Shown: positions 1 through 8,976, counted from the stretch's first letter. The stretch is 64,000 nt of DNA from an uncultured Draconibacterium sp. (GCF_963676735.1 NZ_OY781464.1:2265001-2329000); one strand, 5' to 3'. Notes: generated by a model from the sequence alone, not told the origin. A program made the numbers and translations.

Positions 1-1305
1 TTTTAATACCTTTTTAGAATCGGGAGTTAATTTAAACCGATTATCGAGACGATACCCCATTATCCAGACAATTTTTTTCCCACTACATAAAAGCCATGTG
101 TTTTCCTTTTTGTGCAGGGGCATTTTCTGATCAATAAAAAAGTCGCTAACTTTTTTAAATCCCGTCATCCCCAAAGGCTGAAAATAATCTCCCTGCTCCC
201 ATTTTCGGATTAACAAGGGAAACTCTACCTTATCAAAATCGATGCAAGCAACGTTATTGTCTTTCACAAGAGAAAACGCCTCATAATCCATTTGTTCAAC
301 CGAAATACTCAGAGGAGCGAATAATTCGATATCGTTCTCTTCAATGTAATAAACATGCTTGTTCTCGTTTTGAATTTCAGAAACAAATAAAGCATCGCGA
401 TCTTTTACCAAACGATGCGTTTTAGAAAAAAACTGTTTCCCCGATAAGGTTCCCAGGCTTTGATATACATCATCAACAACGCTTGCATTAAACCCAAAAA
501 CGGTTAGTATTTCCAACAAAACAGTTTTTGCGTGTCCCGATTTCTGTAGAGCTGGTATTGAAATTACTGATTGTTCGTTTTCTTTCCTCAGAATAGTATC
601 GATTTCAGAATTAATGGTGGCGTCATAAACTTCGTAGGCAGCTTTCAAATTCTCGACGCTGGCAATAAAATTCTTATTAAAAGCCGGATTTAGCTCCGAA
701 AATAATGGTAGAATTTTATGTCGGAGGAAATTACGTTGATAAACGACCTCGCTATTTGATGAATCTTCGCGATAATCAATATAATTTTCGGCAGCGTATT
801 TTTCAATAGCTGTTCTGCTTGCAAACAAAAGCGGACGTATGAGTTTCCCTTTTTTCTCTTTAATTCCGGTAAGTCCTTTAATTCCGGTTTTTCGTGTCAG
901 GTTTAAAAAAAAAGTTTCAATCAAATCGTCTTGATGATGAGCAGTGGCAACCAAATCGTACTCATATTCTTTTCGAATTTGTTCAAAGAAATTATACCGC
1001 AGTTCACGTGCGGCCATTTCTATTGAAATACCTTTTAGGGCGGCATATTCCCTGGTGTCAAAAGATTTAAAATGAGCACTTATGCCATACTTTTCAATTT
1101 CGCTGCGCACAAAGGTTTCATCTCCGTCCGATTCTGCATCCCGCAGTTTAAAATTACAATGAGCAATACCATAATTAATTCCCGAACGCTCGAACAGATG
1201 CAGTAAAACCATGCTATCAATTCCACCACTAACTGCCAGTAACACTTTTTGCCCTTGCTTAACCAGCTTCTTATCGTTTATATTTTGGGTGAATAAATTG
1301 AACAT
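1..1305 (-). CDS. tilS: tRNA(Ile)-lysidine synthase TilS (3' end cut by window edge)
   Basis: ATP-dependent enzyme that converts the wobble C34 of the AUA-reading tRNA-Ile to lysidine in the cytoplasm. The translation from 1305 starts MFNLFTQNINDKKL and has the N-type PP-loop SGGIDS at residues 26-31. Next come the TilS-typical TAHHQDDLIET and RPLL segments, and a C-terminal domain with the run KWEQGDYFQPLGM. All 435 visible codons are open and reach position 1 without a stop, so only the last residues should be missing. The ATG is preceded by a purine-rich stretch (GAAGAAAGAG). It lies 74 bases downstream of pepT on the same strand and is probably cotranscribed with it. No long-frame alternative is credible. 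Confidence 0.95.
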   Translation of the reverse strand, partial: MFNLFTQNINDKKLVKQGQKVLLAVSGGIDSMVLLHLFERSGINYGIAHCNFKLRDAESDGDETFVRSEIEKYGISAHFKSFDTREYAALKGISIEMAARELRYNFFEQIRKEYEYDLVATAHHQDDLIETFFLNLTRKTGIKGLTGIKEKKGKLIRPLLFASRTAIEKYAAENYIDYREDSSNSEVVYQRNFLRHKILPLFSELNPAFNKNFIASVENLKAAYEVYDATINSEIDTILRKENEQSVISIPALQKSGHAKTVLLEILTVFGFNASVVDDVYQSLGTLSGKQFFSKTHRLVKDRDALFVSEIQNENKHVYYIEENDIELFAPLSISVEQMDYEAFSLVKDNNVACIDFDKVEFPLLIRKWEQGDYFQPLGMTGFKKVSDFFIDQKMPLHKKENTWLLCSGKKIVWIMGYRLDNRFKLTPDSKKVLK

Positions 1306-1379
1306 GAAATTGCTCTTTCTTCAATTGTTAATAGTCTATGTTTTTTTTCCAGTAATATTTGGCAAACCTCACCACAACT

Positions 1380-2618
1380 TTAATTTGCATTTTGTTTTTT
1401 CAGTTTTCCCACAGCTTTTGCAATATTCAGGATAACCTCTACTGATTTTTGCATAGATGGAATAGGAACAAATTCAAATGGCCCGTGAAAATTATGGCCG
1501 CCTGCAAAAATATTGGGGCAAGGCAGTCCATCGTACGAAAGACGAGCACCATCCGTTCCTCCACGAATGGCTTTTATTTTAGGTTTAACTCCTGCATCAA
1601 TCATGGCCTGTCGCGCAATATCAACAATATGCATTACCGGCTTAATTTTTTCGTGCATGTTGTAATACTGGTCTTTAAGTTCAATCTCCACAATATTTTC
1701 TTCGTATTCCAAATTCACCAGCTTAACTACTTCCAACAAGAGTCTTTTCTTTTCCTCAAACTTTTTGGCACAATGGTCGCGAATAAGGTAGTACAACTCG
1801 GCCGACTCTACCCCTCCATTTAATGATAACAGGTGAAAAAATCCTTCATATTTTTCGGTATGTTCCGGACGCTGCGTTGGAGGTAACATTCCAACAAGCT
1901 TGTGCGCCACCAACAAGGCATTTATCATTTTATTTTTGGCAGCTCCGGGATGCACACTTCGCCCCTTAATTTTAATGGTAGCCCCTGCAGCATTGAAATT
2001 TTCGAATTCCAACTCTCCAATTTCTCCGCCATCAAGCGTATAGGCAAAATTGGCTCCAAATTTTTTCACATCAAAATGGTCGGTCCCCTTTCCTATTTCC
2101 TCATCAGGCGTAAAAGCCAGACGTATTTTGCCATGTTCAAATTCATTACTATTCAGAAGAATTTCTGCAGCAGTAACAATTTCGGCTACACCAGCTTTAT
2201 CATCCGCGCCTAAAAGGGTTGTACCATCTGCGGTTATAAGGTCTTGTCCTTTATAATTGAGCAATTCCGGAAACTGTTTTGGATCTATGCAAACCTTGTT
2301 TTTTAAAAACACGGTTGAACCATCATATTTTTCAATTATTTGCGGTTCAACATTTTCACCTGAAAAATCAGGACTGGTATCCACATGGGCAATAAAGCCT
2401 ACAACAGGACAATGCTTTTTACCTTTGGCTGGAATGGTTGCAGTTACGTAACCATATTCGTCCATTTCCACTTCTTTTAATCCAATTTGCTTCAACTCGT
2501 CAACTAATTTTCGCATAAAAACCAACTGACGGTCGGTGCTTGGGTATGATTTACTTTTTGGATCAGAGGTGGTGTATTGTTTGGCGTAATTTATGAAACG
2601 TTCAACTACTTTTTCCAT
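1380..2618 (-). CDS. pepT: Peptidase T (tripeptide aminopeptidase, M20B)
   Basis: Cytoplasmic di-zinc aminopeptidase that removes the N-terminal residue from tripeptides. At 412 residues it has the normal family length. The M20 metal ligands are visible: HVD at residues 78-80, the bridging Asp in GADDKAG (D140) and the catalytic/metal Glu pair in PDEEIG (E173, E174). The late GGTDGARLS and GGHNFHGPFE segments are also typical of PepT. The start gives MEKVVERFINYAKQYT, the usual N-terminus. It is followed by tilS on the same strand. A leader of about 100 bases with a -7-like box and a hairpin precedes it. Confidence 0.95.
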   Translation of the reverse strand: MEKVVERFINYAKQYTTSDPKSKSYPSTDRQLVFMRKLVDELKQIGLKEVEMDEYGYVTATIPAKGKKHCPVVGFIAHVDTSPDFSGENVEPQIIEKYDGSTVFLKNKVCIDPKQFPELLNYKGQDLITADGTTLLGADDKAGVAEIVTAAEILLNSNEFEHGKIRLAFTPDEEIGKGTDHFDVKKFGANFAYTLDGGEIGELEFENFNAAGATIKIKGRSVHPGAAKNKMINALLVAHKLVGMLPPTQRPEHTEKYEGFFHLLSLNGGVESAELYYLIRDHCAKKFEEKKRLLLEVVKLVNLEYEENIVEIELKDQYYNMHEKIKPVMHIVDIARQAMIDAGVKPKIKAIRGGTDGARLSYDGLPCPNIFAGGHNFHGPFEFVPIPSMQKSVEVILNIAKAVGKLKKQNAN

Positions 2619-2651
2619 TGTCTATTTTTTTTGTGCTTTACCAGGCAGCAA

Positions 2652-2728
2652 CAAAGAATTGGGTTCTTTGTTTGCCGCTTTATTCATTCATTATTGTATC
2701 TCCTCCATACTTTGGAGCTACAAAATTA
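2652..2728 (-). promoter_or_regulatory. Candidate pepT promoter and leader hairpin
   Basis: On the minus strand, 2728-2721 reads TAATTTTG, which fits the Bacteroidota -7 consensus TAnnTTTG. No clear TTTG lies at the expected -33 position. Downstream in the same leader, an inverted repeat (CAAAGAA at 2652-2658, TTCTTTG at 2664-2670) can form a hairpin 34-50 bases before the pepT start. It has no T-run, so a leader structure is more likely than a terminator. The promoter call is an inference from one motif. Confidence 0.3.
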
Positions 2729-2762
2729 ATTTTTTTGTATGCGAAAAAAACCTTGCTCTCTA

Positions 2763-3449
2763 TTAAATATCATCAGAATTAAAGGCAAAGCCTAAACGTT
2801 TGCCGGTAACCATTTTCGAGTGGCTTATTTTTTGCCTCATTTGATCAACAGTTGCCATTTTTACCTGGTCGTAAACCGGCATCAGCAGGTCAAATTCGAT
2901 ACTGTACTGAATTGCAGTTTCAACAATTTGGCGAATAAATCCAGGTGAAATGGTATCGTTGGCAAAATCCTTAACTACTTCGTCTGATTGCCTTTTACCT
3001 TCAACAAAAAAGTGTTTGTCTTTATTTACAAATATCCGGGCTACCAGGTAACCCAGGTCGTTCACACGGTTGTACTTAAATGAATCGGCCAAAAAGTTAT
3101 AAATATTGATGACGCCACAATAAGACCGCATTGAGTCTTCATCGATGTATTTTGTTTTCCACACGGGGTGCTTGTCATCAAATTCAAACACATTGGAGTG
3201 CATACTAAAAATAAGCAAATCGCCACCTACTTTAAACTCTACCTCAAACGGTCCCCTGTCGCGGTATTCGGGTAAAGCAGCAACCGGCAGCTTCCCTTTC
3301 ACCTTGGCCAGGTACTCTTTTTCAAGCCGATTAAGGACCTTTTTTAATATAGTAAACGTTTGACGTGTATTATCGTAAACCGTTTGCTTTACTGTTGATT
3401 TTATTACCAGTGCCTCAAGAAACGAGGCTCTAACTTCTTTTTCTGTCAT
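2763..3449 (-). CDS. Conserved hypothetical protein, soluble, 228 aa
   Basis: I do not recognise a characterised family. The protein has no signal peptide or membrane segment, so it is probably cytoplasmic. It is mixed charged/aromatic and ends in KRLGFAFNSDDI. I place the start at the ATG at 3449 (MTEKEVRASFLEALV) rather than the in-frame TTG nine bases upstream, because the inverted repeat at 3451-3480 would otherwise lie over the first codons. It stands alone between proS, which has its own terminator, and pepT. Two TGTACA palindromes directly upstream suggest repressor control, possibly of itself. Confidence 0.75.
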   Translation of the reverse strand: MTEKEVRASFLEALVIKSTVKQTVYDNTRQTFTILKKVLNRLEKEYLAKVKGKLPVAALPEYRDRGPFEVEFKVGGDLLIFSMHSNVFEFDDKHPVWKTKYIDEDSMRSYCGVINIYNFLADSFKYNRVNDLGYLVARIFVNKDKHFFVEGKRQSDEVVKDFANDTISPGFIRQIVETAIQYSIEFDLLMPVYDQVKMATVDQMRQKISHSKMVTGKRLGFAFNSDDI

Positions 3450-3450
3450 T

Positions 3451-3480
3451 GTGTACAATTATAAACGTTTAAATGTACAC
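3451..3480 (-). promoter_or_regulatory. Candidate operator: two TGTACA palindromes 22 bp apart
   Basis: The 30 bases directly upstream of the hypothetical gene's ATG begin GTGTACA and end TGTACAC, which are 7-bp inverted arms around 16 bp. Each arm contains the self-palindrome TGTACA (3452-3457 and 3474-3479). Their centres are 22 bp apart, about two helical turns, and AAACGTTT lies in the middle. This layout suits a dimeric repressor. No regulator is identified. Confidence 0.4.
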
Positions 3481-3489
3481 AAATACTAA

Positions 3490-3530
3490 AAAAAAAGAAA
3501 GCAGCCCTGTTGAGCTGCTTTTATATTTTT
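3490..3530 (-). terminator. Rho-independent terminator downstream of proS
   Basis: Stem AAAGCAGC (3498-3505) pairs with GCTGCTTT (3514-3521) across an 8-base loop. Read on the minus strand it runs into a tract of T residues (complement of 3489-3496). It separates proS from the next minus-strand gene. Confidence 0.8.
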
Positions 3531-3532
3531 CT

Positions 3533-3624
3533 TGTCATTTCGACGAGCTTGCAAGGAGAAATCATTTTCAAGACAGCAGATTAAGCTCCGTTAATTTTTA
3601 ATTCTCATTGCATTCGAAATGACA
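3533..3624. repeat. REP-like/MITE-like element with 11-bp terminal inverted repeats
   Basis: The sequence TGTCATTTCGA at 3533-3543 is repeated as its exact reverse complement TCGAAATGACA at 3614-3624. The element is 92 bp and its right end directly abuts the proS stop codon (3625-3627). The left part continues CGAGCTTGCAAGGAGAAATC, a wording I associate with dispersed intergenic repeats in Bacteroidota. The dispersed nature cannot be shown from one window. Confidence 0.6.
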
Positions 3625-5100
3625 TTAGTAGGCTAATGCAAACAATACTCTGCGCTTTGAAGGTTTACCGGAGTAAATACAAACACCTTCCTCCGCTTCG
3701 TATTCCAGCGGCAAACATCTAATGGTTGCCTTGGTTTCGTTTTTAATGGCTTCCTCTGTTTCTGAGGTTCCATCCCAGTGCGCCGATATGAAACCACCTT
3801 TTGTGGTAAGAATTTCTTTAAACTCTTCCCAGGTATCAGCTTTTCGTGTATTTTCAGCCCTGTAGTCCCATGCCTTCTGGAAAATATTTTTTTGAATAGT
3901 TTCAAGCAAGTCTTCCACATATTGGTCAATATTTTCAATTGGGGTCACCTCTTTCTCCAGCGTATCACGGCGAGCCACTTCAACAGTACCATTTTCCAGG
4001 TCGCGAGGTCCCAAGGCCAATCGTACAGGTACACCTTTTAATTCGTACTCGGCAAATTTCCAGCCGGGTTTACGGGTATCCCTGTCGTCGTATTTTACAG
4101 AAATACCACGGCTTTTTAGTTTGGCAATAATTCCGTCCACTTTTTCGGTAATGGCAGCCAATTGTTCTTCCTTACGATAAATTGGTACAATAACCACCTG
4201 GTAAGGTGCCAATTTTGGAGGTAAAACCAAACCGTTGTCATCCGAATGCGCCATAATTAACGCTCCCATTAAACGGGTTGAAACACCCCACGATGTTGCC
4301 CAAACGTAATCTTCTTTCCCCTCTTTATTAGCAAAAGTTACATCAAAAGCCTTTGCAAAATTTTGTCCTAAAAAGTGAGAAGTTCCCGATTGCAATGCTT
4401 TTCCGTCTTGCATTAAAGCTTCTATTGAATAGGTTTCGAGGGCGCCAGCGAAACGTTCGTTAGGCGACTTTAAACCTTTAACAACAGGAACAGCCATAAA
4501 ATTCTCGGCGAAATTGGCATAAACATTACACATCTTCTCTGTTTCTTCAATGGCCTCTTCTTTTGTTGCGTGTGCGGTGTGTCCTTCCTGCCACAAAAAC
4601 TCAGCTGTACGAAGGAATAGACGTGTACGCATTTCCCAACGCACAACGTTTGCCCACTGGTTACAAAGAATTGGTAGATCGCGGTACGACTGAATCCAAT
4701 TTTTATAGGTGTTCCAGATTATAGTTTCAGAAGTTGGTCGAACAATTAATTCTTCCTCAAGTTTTGCGTCGGGATCAACCACAACACCTCCATTTTCCTC
4801 ATCGTTTTTTAAACGATAATGCGTTACAACTGCACATTCTTTTGCGAATCCTTCAACATGGTCGGCTTCTTTACTAAAAAAGGATTTTGGAATAAAAAGC
4901 GGAAAGTAGGCATTTACGTGTCCGGTTTCTTTAAACATGCGGTCAAGCTCGGCTTGCATTTTTTCCCAAATTGCGTAGCCATAAGGCTTAATAACCATAC
5001 ATCCTCTAACAGCTGAATTCTCTGCAAGGTCTGCTTTAATTACCAAATCCTGGTACCATTGTGAATAATTCTCGCTGCGCGAAGTCAATTCTTTAGCCAT
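3625..5100 (-). CDS. proS: Prolyl-tRNA synthetase, archaeal/eukaryotic-like short form
   Basis: Class II synthetase that charges tRNA-Pro in the cytoplasm. The 491-residue protein lacks the insertion editing domain of the long bacterial form, which fits the short ProS type common in Bacteroidota. Visible features are the class II motif 2 region RPTSETIIWNTYKNW, motif 3 with GVSTRLMGALIMAHSDD, the anticodon-binding domain (about residues 290-400) and the C-terminal domain ending RRVLFALAY, the typical Tyr end. The start MAKELTSRSENYSQWY is the family start. It is monocistronic, with a terminator at 3498-3521. Confidence 0.96.
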   Translation of the reverse strand: MAKELTSRSENYSQWYQDLVIKADLAENSAVRGCMVIKPYGYAIWEKMQAELDRMFKETGHVNAYFPLFIPKSFFSKEADHVEGFAKECAVVTHYRLKNDEENGGVVVDPDAKLEEELIVRPTSETIIWNTYKNWIQSYRDLPILCNQWANVVRWEMRTRLFLRTAEFLWQEGHTAHATKEEAIEETEKMCNVYANFAENFMAVPVVKGLKSPNERFAGALETYSIEALMQDGKALQSGTSHFLGQNFAKAFDVTFANKEGKEDYVWATSWGVSTRLMGALIMAHSDDNGLVLPPKLAPYQVVIVPIYRKEEQLAAITEKVDGIIAKLKSRGISVKYDDRDTRKPGWKFAEYELKGVPVRLALGPRDLENGTVEVARRDTLEKEVTPIENIDQYVEDLLETIQKNIFQKAWDYRAENTRKADTWEEFKEILTTKGGFISAHWDGTSETEEAIKNETKATIRCLPLEYEAEEGVCIYSGKPSKRRVLFALAY

Positions 5101-5186
5101 AATCTAATATTTGGTATAGATTTTGTTTTAATAATTTTAAATTTTGAGCTTACAAAGAAAGTAATTATTATTGACATTAAATAAAC

Positions 5187-5191
5187 GGAGG
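5187..5191 (+). promoter_or_regulatory. Perfect Shine-Dalgarno GGAGG
   Basis: GGAGG lies seven bases before the ATG at 5199. This is unusually strong for a Bacteroidota gene, where most starts in this window have only A-rich leaders. It fixes the start of the lipoprotein gene and suggests high translation. Confidence 0.6.
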
Positions 5192-5198
5192 ATACCTT

Positions 5199-6614
5199 AT
5201 GAAATCAAGATTAACATTATTAGGATTACTGGCCATTTTGCTGGGAGCCTGTACGACGGGAGGATATGTGTCAGGTACTTATTCCGACGACATCTATTTC
5301 AATCCGGGTGAAGTTCCTCCTCCAATTGCAGTTGAGCAAGTTGTTGAACAGGAACCGGTTGAAAAATCGGCTAACACCATGATCATTAGCAACATTGAGA
5401 AAAATGATGATGGCAGCAACACCATGAACAACTACATTTTTGAAGGCACGGAAGAAGACGCTGATGTATTGCGCTACAACATGGACCAGATGGAAATGGA
5501 AGCCAGCGATACAACAGTTTATTACAACGACGATGAGATGAAATATGTAATTAACAATTACTACGATGGCGACGAGCTGGATTACGCTTATCGTATTCGA
5601 CGTTTTCATCGTCCTTATTTTTACGACCCGTTTTATTGGGATAGCTGGTCGTATTACGATCCGTTTTACTACGACCCGTACTACTATTCATCCTGGTACT
5701 CTCCAGGCTGGAGTTTTAGCATGAGCTGGGGATGGGGATGGCCTTATTACAATTGGGGGTATCGTTATCCGTATTACAGCTGGGGATGGGGATATTACCC
5801 ACCATATTACGGAGGTGGCTGGTGGGGCTACCCGGGCTACCCAAGTCATCCCATTTATCCGGGCTACCCTAATTATGGCAGAGATTATACCTACGGACAA
5901 CGACGCTCTACCGGAACCAATGTATACAGGGGAGATTCCAACCGCAGATCGGGTTCAGCAGCAGCAGCTTCTGCAAGTAATTCCCGTAGAAGTTCAGGTG
6001 TTTCAACCAAATCGGGTAATGTATCCGACAGAAGTGCCAACAGCTCAACCCGCAGATCTACCGGAACGGCTGCTACAACACGTTCTGCTACAAATAATGC
6101 CAAAGTATTAACCGAAAGACGAAGAACAACGAGCACTACCGGTACACGTCAGGCCAGTTCTGCAAAATCGGCCACAACGCGTACACAAAGTTATACACGC
6201 CCGGGTTCGGTAAGTAGCAACAGAAGTTACACGCGTCCGAGCACCAGTACAAGTTCAAGCTATACAAAACCACGTGTGATAAGTTCAGGAAGCAGTAGTC
6301 GCTCGTCAGGTTCGAGTTATTCTGCCCCAAAATCAACTTCCAATTATAACAGGTCGTACCGTTCGAGCTCTACCTACAATCGCAGCTCGAGTTCGGGAAG
6401 CTCATCAAGATCTTACCGTGCTCCGTCGTCGACCAAATCGGGCAGTACTTACAAAAGTAGTTCTCCATCAAGAAGCAGTAGTAGCTACAGAAGCAGCAGC
6501 AGCAGTAGTTACCGCAGCAGTGGTTCGTCAAGTGTTTCTCGCAGTTCCGGCTCTTCGTCGTCCGGTTCACGAAGCTCGGGCAGTTCTTCAAGAAGCTCAG
6601 GCGGAAGAAGATAA
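5199..6614 (+). CDS. Lipoprotein with Tyr/Trp/Gly-rich middle and Arg/Ser-rich tail
   Basis: The signal peptide ends in a lipobox LGAC with Cys18, so this should be an SPII lipoprotein. Residues about 20-135 are acidic and Asn-rich. About 140-235 is an aromatic, Gly/Pro-rich stretch of repeated WGWG and YYDP-like words. From about 240 to 471 it is almost entirely Ser, Arg, Thr and Tyr (many RSS and SSR units), so the tail is strongly basic and probably disordered. I recognise it as the kind of Bacteroidota gene sometimes labelled vitellogenin II-like next to an OMPP1-type porin; no function is established. It lies 46 bases before that porin gene and is probably cotranscribed. Surface display or polymer binding is only a guess. 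Confidence 0.75.
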   Translation: MKSRLTLLGLLAILLGACTTGGYVSGTYSDDIYFNPGEVPPPIAVEQVVEQEPVEKSANTMIISNIEKNDDGSNTMNNYIFEGTEEDADVLRYNMDQMEMEASDTTVYYNDDEMKYVINNYYDGDELDYAYRIRRFHRPYFYDPFYWDSWSYYDPFYYDPYYYSSWYSPGWSFSMSWGWGWPYYNWGYRYPYYSWGWGYYPPYYGGGWWGYPGYPSHPIYPGYPNYGRDYTYGQRRSTGTNVYRGDSNRRSGSAAAASASNSRRSSGVSTKSGNVSDRSANSSTRRSTGTAATTRSATNNAKVLTERRRTTSTTGTRQASSAKSATTRTQSYTRPGSVSSNRSYTRPSTSTSSSYTKPRVISSGSSSRSSGSSYSAPKSTSNYNRSYRSSSTYNRSSSSGSSSRSYRAPSSTKSGSTYKSSSPSRSSSSYRSSSSSSYRSSGSSSVSRSSGSSSSGSRSSGSSSRSSGGRR

Positions 6615-6660
6615 AAACAGAAACAGTTACAAAGATCATTAACGACAAAAACTATTTGCC

Positions 6661-8211
6661 ATGAAGAAAAATATTAGCATTGTTTTACTGGTCCTTTTTA
6701 TGCCTTTTTTAATGCAAGCTCAAGACCTATTTGATGCACTTCGCTACTCTAACATTCAGGTTTCGGGCACGGCGCGTGCAGGCGCAATGGGAAATGCATT
6801 TGGCGCATTGGGTGGCGACTTTACATCAATAAGCATAAATCCGGCAGGCCTGGGTGTTTACCGCTCATCAGAATTAACAGTAACTCCGAAATTTACCTAT
6901 GGTAACATTGAAGGAAATTACATGAACACCATGATGGAAGACACCAAGTACAATTTCGCCTTAAATAATTTAAGCTATGTTACAACCATACCAACTGCTT
7001 CACGCAGCGAAGTTGGATTGATTAGCATAAACCTGGGCATAGGTTACAATCGGCTGAAAGATTTTAACAGCAATTCATTAATGGGTGCTGCAGGAGTAAA
7101 CAGTTCGTTTCTGGATGATTTAATTGAAAATGCAAACGGAGAAGATCCGGGAGCAGGATGGAGCGACTTTTACGAGGAACTGGCCTATTATAATCCGGAA
7201 ACCAATTCGGGTGCCGATTTAATGTATTACGATGAGGATGCAGGATTTTGGAGAAGTGATATTCAGAAAAACCCGTTTGACGACCGTGTTGAAAACTACC
7301 CGGTATCGCAACGAAAAAGCATTTCACGCTCCGGATCGATTGATGAATACAGTTTTGCTGTTGGCTTAAATTTTAATCACAAAGTTTATATGGGAGCCAC
7401 ACTGGGTGTAACAGATATTTATTACCGTGAATCGAGTACATACGAAGAGTGGGACCAGCAAGGAATGATTCCTAATTTTGTTGACATGCAGTTTGACAGC
7501 TACCTGAGAACCACAGGAACAGGTTACAATTTCAAATTTGGATTGATTTATAAACCGGTTAACGAAGTTCGTTTGGGTGCTGCAATTCACACGCCAACTT
7601 TCTACGATATGCATGATTTTTTCCACACCTCAATGTATTCCAGAAATGATTTCGAAGAATCGGGAGTTGTTGACGACCAGGGACACTCGCCGCTAAACAA
7701 CTACGATTACCAGTTGCACACACCTCTACGGGCAACATTTAGCGGGGCCTTTGTTATTGCAAAAAAAGGATTACTAAGTATAGATTATGAATATGTTGAT
7801 TATTCAACAGCCAAATTACGAAGAGGCGGCGACGGATATAGCTTTACCAGCGAAAACCAGGAAATAAGCGATGCATTTAAATCGGTTGGAAATATTCGGG
7901 TTGGAGGTGAATTACGCGCTACCAACAATTTAAGTTTACGGGCCGGCTATGAATACTACCCCAGTGCCTATAATAGCAATGCTTTGGGTAACGACCAATT
8001 TAAAGCAGATGACAAACTAAGCGTTTACTCAACAGGTTTAGGCTATCGTTTTGGAAGTTTTACTTTTGACCTGGCTTATCGTATAACCGATATGTTACAA
8101 TACGAGCTTCCATACGCAGCACCGGCATCAGGTATTTATCCTGTTCCCGAACCGGCTGAATACAGCGGACTTACGCACGATGTAATGTTTACTTTAGGAT
8201 TTAAGTTCTAA
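6661..8211 (+). CDS. OMPP1/FadL/TodX-family outer-membrane protein
   Basis: A 516-residue protein with a cleavable signal peptide (MKKNISIVLLVLFMPFLMQAQ). The mature N-terminus has the family hallmarks ARAGAMGNAFGALGGD and SINPAGLGVYR. It continues as alternating hydrophobic beta strands and ends in an aromatic residue (LGFKF). The FadL family forms 14-strand barrels that pass hydrophobic compounds; the substrate here is unknown. It follows the aromatic/Arg-Ser-rich lipoprotein on the same strand, and a bidirectional terminator follows. Confidence 0.85.
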   Translation: MKKNISIVLLVLFMPFLMQAQDLFDALRYSNIQVSGTARAGAMGNAFGALGGDFTSISINPAGLGVYRSSELTVTPKFTYGNIEGNYMNTMMEDTKYNFALNNLSYVTTIPTASRSEVGLISINLGIGYNRLKDFNSNSLMGAAGVNSSFLDDLIENANGEDPGAGWSDFYEELAYYNPETNSGADLMYYDEDAGFWRSDIQKNPFDDRVENYPVSQRKSISRSGSIDEYSFAVGLNFNHKVYMGATLGVTDIYYRESSTYEEWDQQGMIPNFVDMQFDSYLRTTGTGYNFKFGLIYKPVNEVRLGAAIHTPTFYDMHDFFHTSMYSRNDFEESGVVDDQGHSPLNNYDYQLHTPLRATFSGAFVIAKKGLLSIDYEYVDYSTAKLRRGGDGYSFTSENQEISDAFKSVGNIRVGGELRATNNLSLRAGYEYYPSAYNSNALGNDQFKADDKLSVYSTGLGYRFGSFTFDLAYRITDMLQYELPYAAPASGIYPVPEPAEYSGLTHDVMFTLGFKF

Positions 8212-8236
8212 GGCAAACTATATAATATTTTTGCAG

Positions 8237-8268
8237 AGACACATTCCCTTAGGTTTGTGTCTTTTTTT
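8237..8268. terminator. Terminator between convergent genes
   Basis: Stem AGACACA (8237-8243) with TGTGTCT (8256-8262), then seven T residues on the plus strand. The T-run overlaps the stop codon of the minus-strand response regulator. It mainly serves the porin gene. Confidence 0.75.
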
Positions 8269-8950
8269 ATGCATGCAATTTTGCCAGAAATTCATCTTTA
8301 AAACTAAGGCTTACCGGCAGTTTAATTTCGCCCAAACTAACCTGATTTCCCTCGAGGTACACCACTTTTGATAACGACACCACATATGATTTATGAATAC
8401 GGCCAAATTGTTTCTCGGGAAGAGCTGCAAGAAAATCTTTTAAACGACCGTGTACCATAAGCGATTGACTTTCGGTAATAAAACGAACATAATCGCCCTG
8501 CGCTTCAAGGTAAATAATTTCGTTAAAATTTAGGCGATAGTCTTTTTTATTGGCTCTAACCATCAGGTGTTGCGGATTATTCTCTTTGCGCATTGAAAAT
8601 CGCTCGATGGCCCTGTTTAATGCCGTTCGGAAACGTTCAAACGATACCGGCTTAAGCAGGTAATCTACTGCATCTACCTCGAAGCCTTCTAAGGCAAACT
8701 CGGGATAAGCCGTAACCAATATAAACAAAGGTGGTTCTTTTAAACTTTTTATAAAACCAATGCCACTTAATTTGGGCATGTTTATATCCAGAAAAAGCAA
8801 ATCTACTTTCTCGTCCTTCAATATTTGTCCGGCCTCAAGCGCATCGCTGCAAACCGCAACCAATTGCAGTTCGGGGCAAGCGTTTACATAATCGCCCAAT
8901 ACATCCTGCGATAAAGGTTCATCGTCGACAATAATACAGTTTAAAACCAT
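8267..8950 (-). CDS. LytTR-family response regulator
   Basis: Cytoplasmic two-component regulator. From the ATG at 8950 (MVLNCIIVDDEPLSQD) it has a receiver domain with the acidic pair VDDEP, the phospho-acceptor Asp in LFLDINMP (D55) and the conserved Lys in YLLKPV. A LytTR DNA-binding domain follows (about residues 122-225, with YLEAQGDYVRF and IHKSYVVS). A TTG at 8974 is a possible longer start, but the ATG gives the canonical receiver N-terminus. It is the last gene after the lipoprotein and kinase and probably acts with that kinase. Confidence 0.92.
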   Translation of the reverse strand: MVLNCIIVDDEPLSQDVLGDYVNACPELQLVAVCSDALEAGQILKDEKVDLLFLDINMPKLSGIGFIKSLKEPPLFILVTAYPEFALEGFEVDAVDYLLKPVSFERFRTALNRAIERFSMRKENNPQHLMVRANKKDYRLNFNEIIYLEAQGDYVRFITESQSLMVHGRLKDFLAALPEKQFGRIHKSYVVSLSKVVYLEGNQVSLGEIKLPVSLSFKDEFLAKLHA

Positions 8951-8976
8951 GCTTAATAATTTTACTTCATTCAATA

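Noticed and set aside
2690..2720. A tiny leader ORF (ATGGAGGAGATACAATAA on the minus strand) before pepT
   Set aside because: Five codons with no attenuator-like arrangement behind it; chance is likely.
5940..6610. Repetitive AGC/TCG-rich DNA that could suggest a repeat array
   Set aside because: The repeats are irregular, in frame, and encode the Ser/Arg tail of a lipoprotein. There are no constant repeats with unique spacers.
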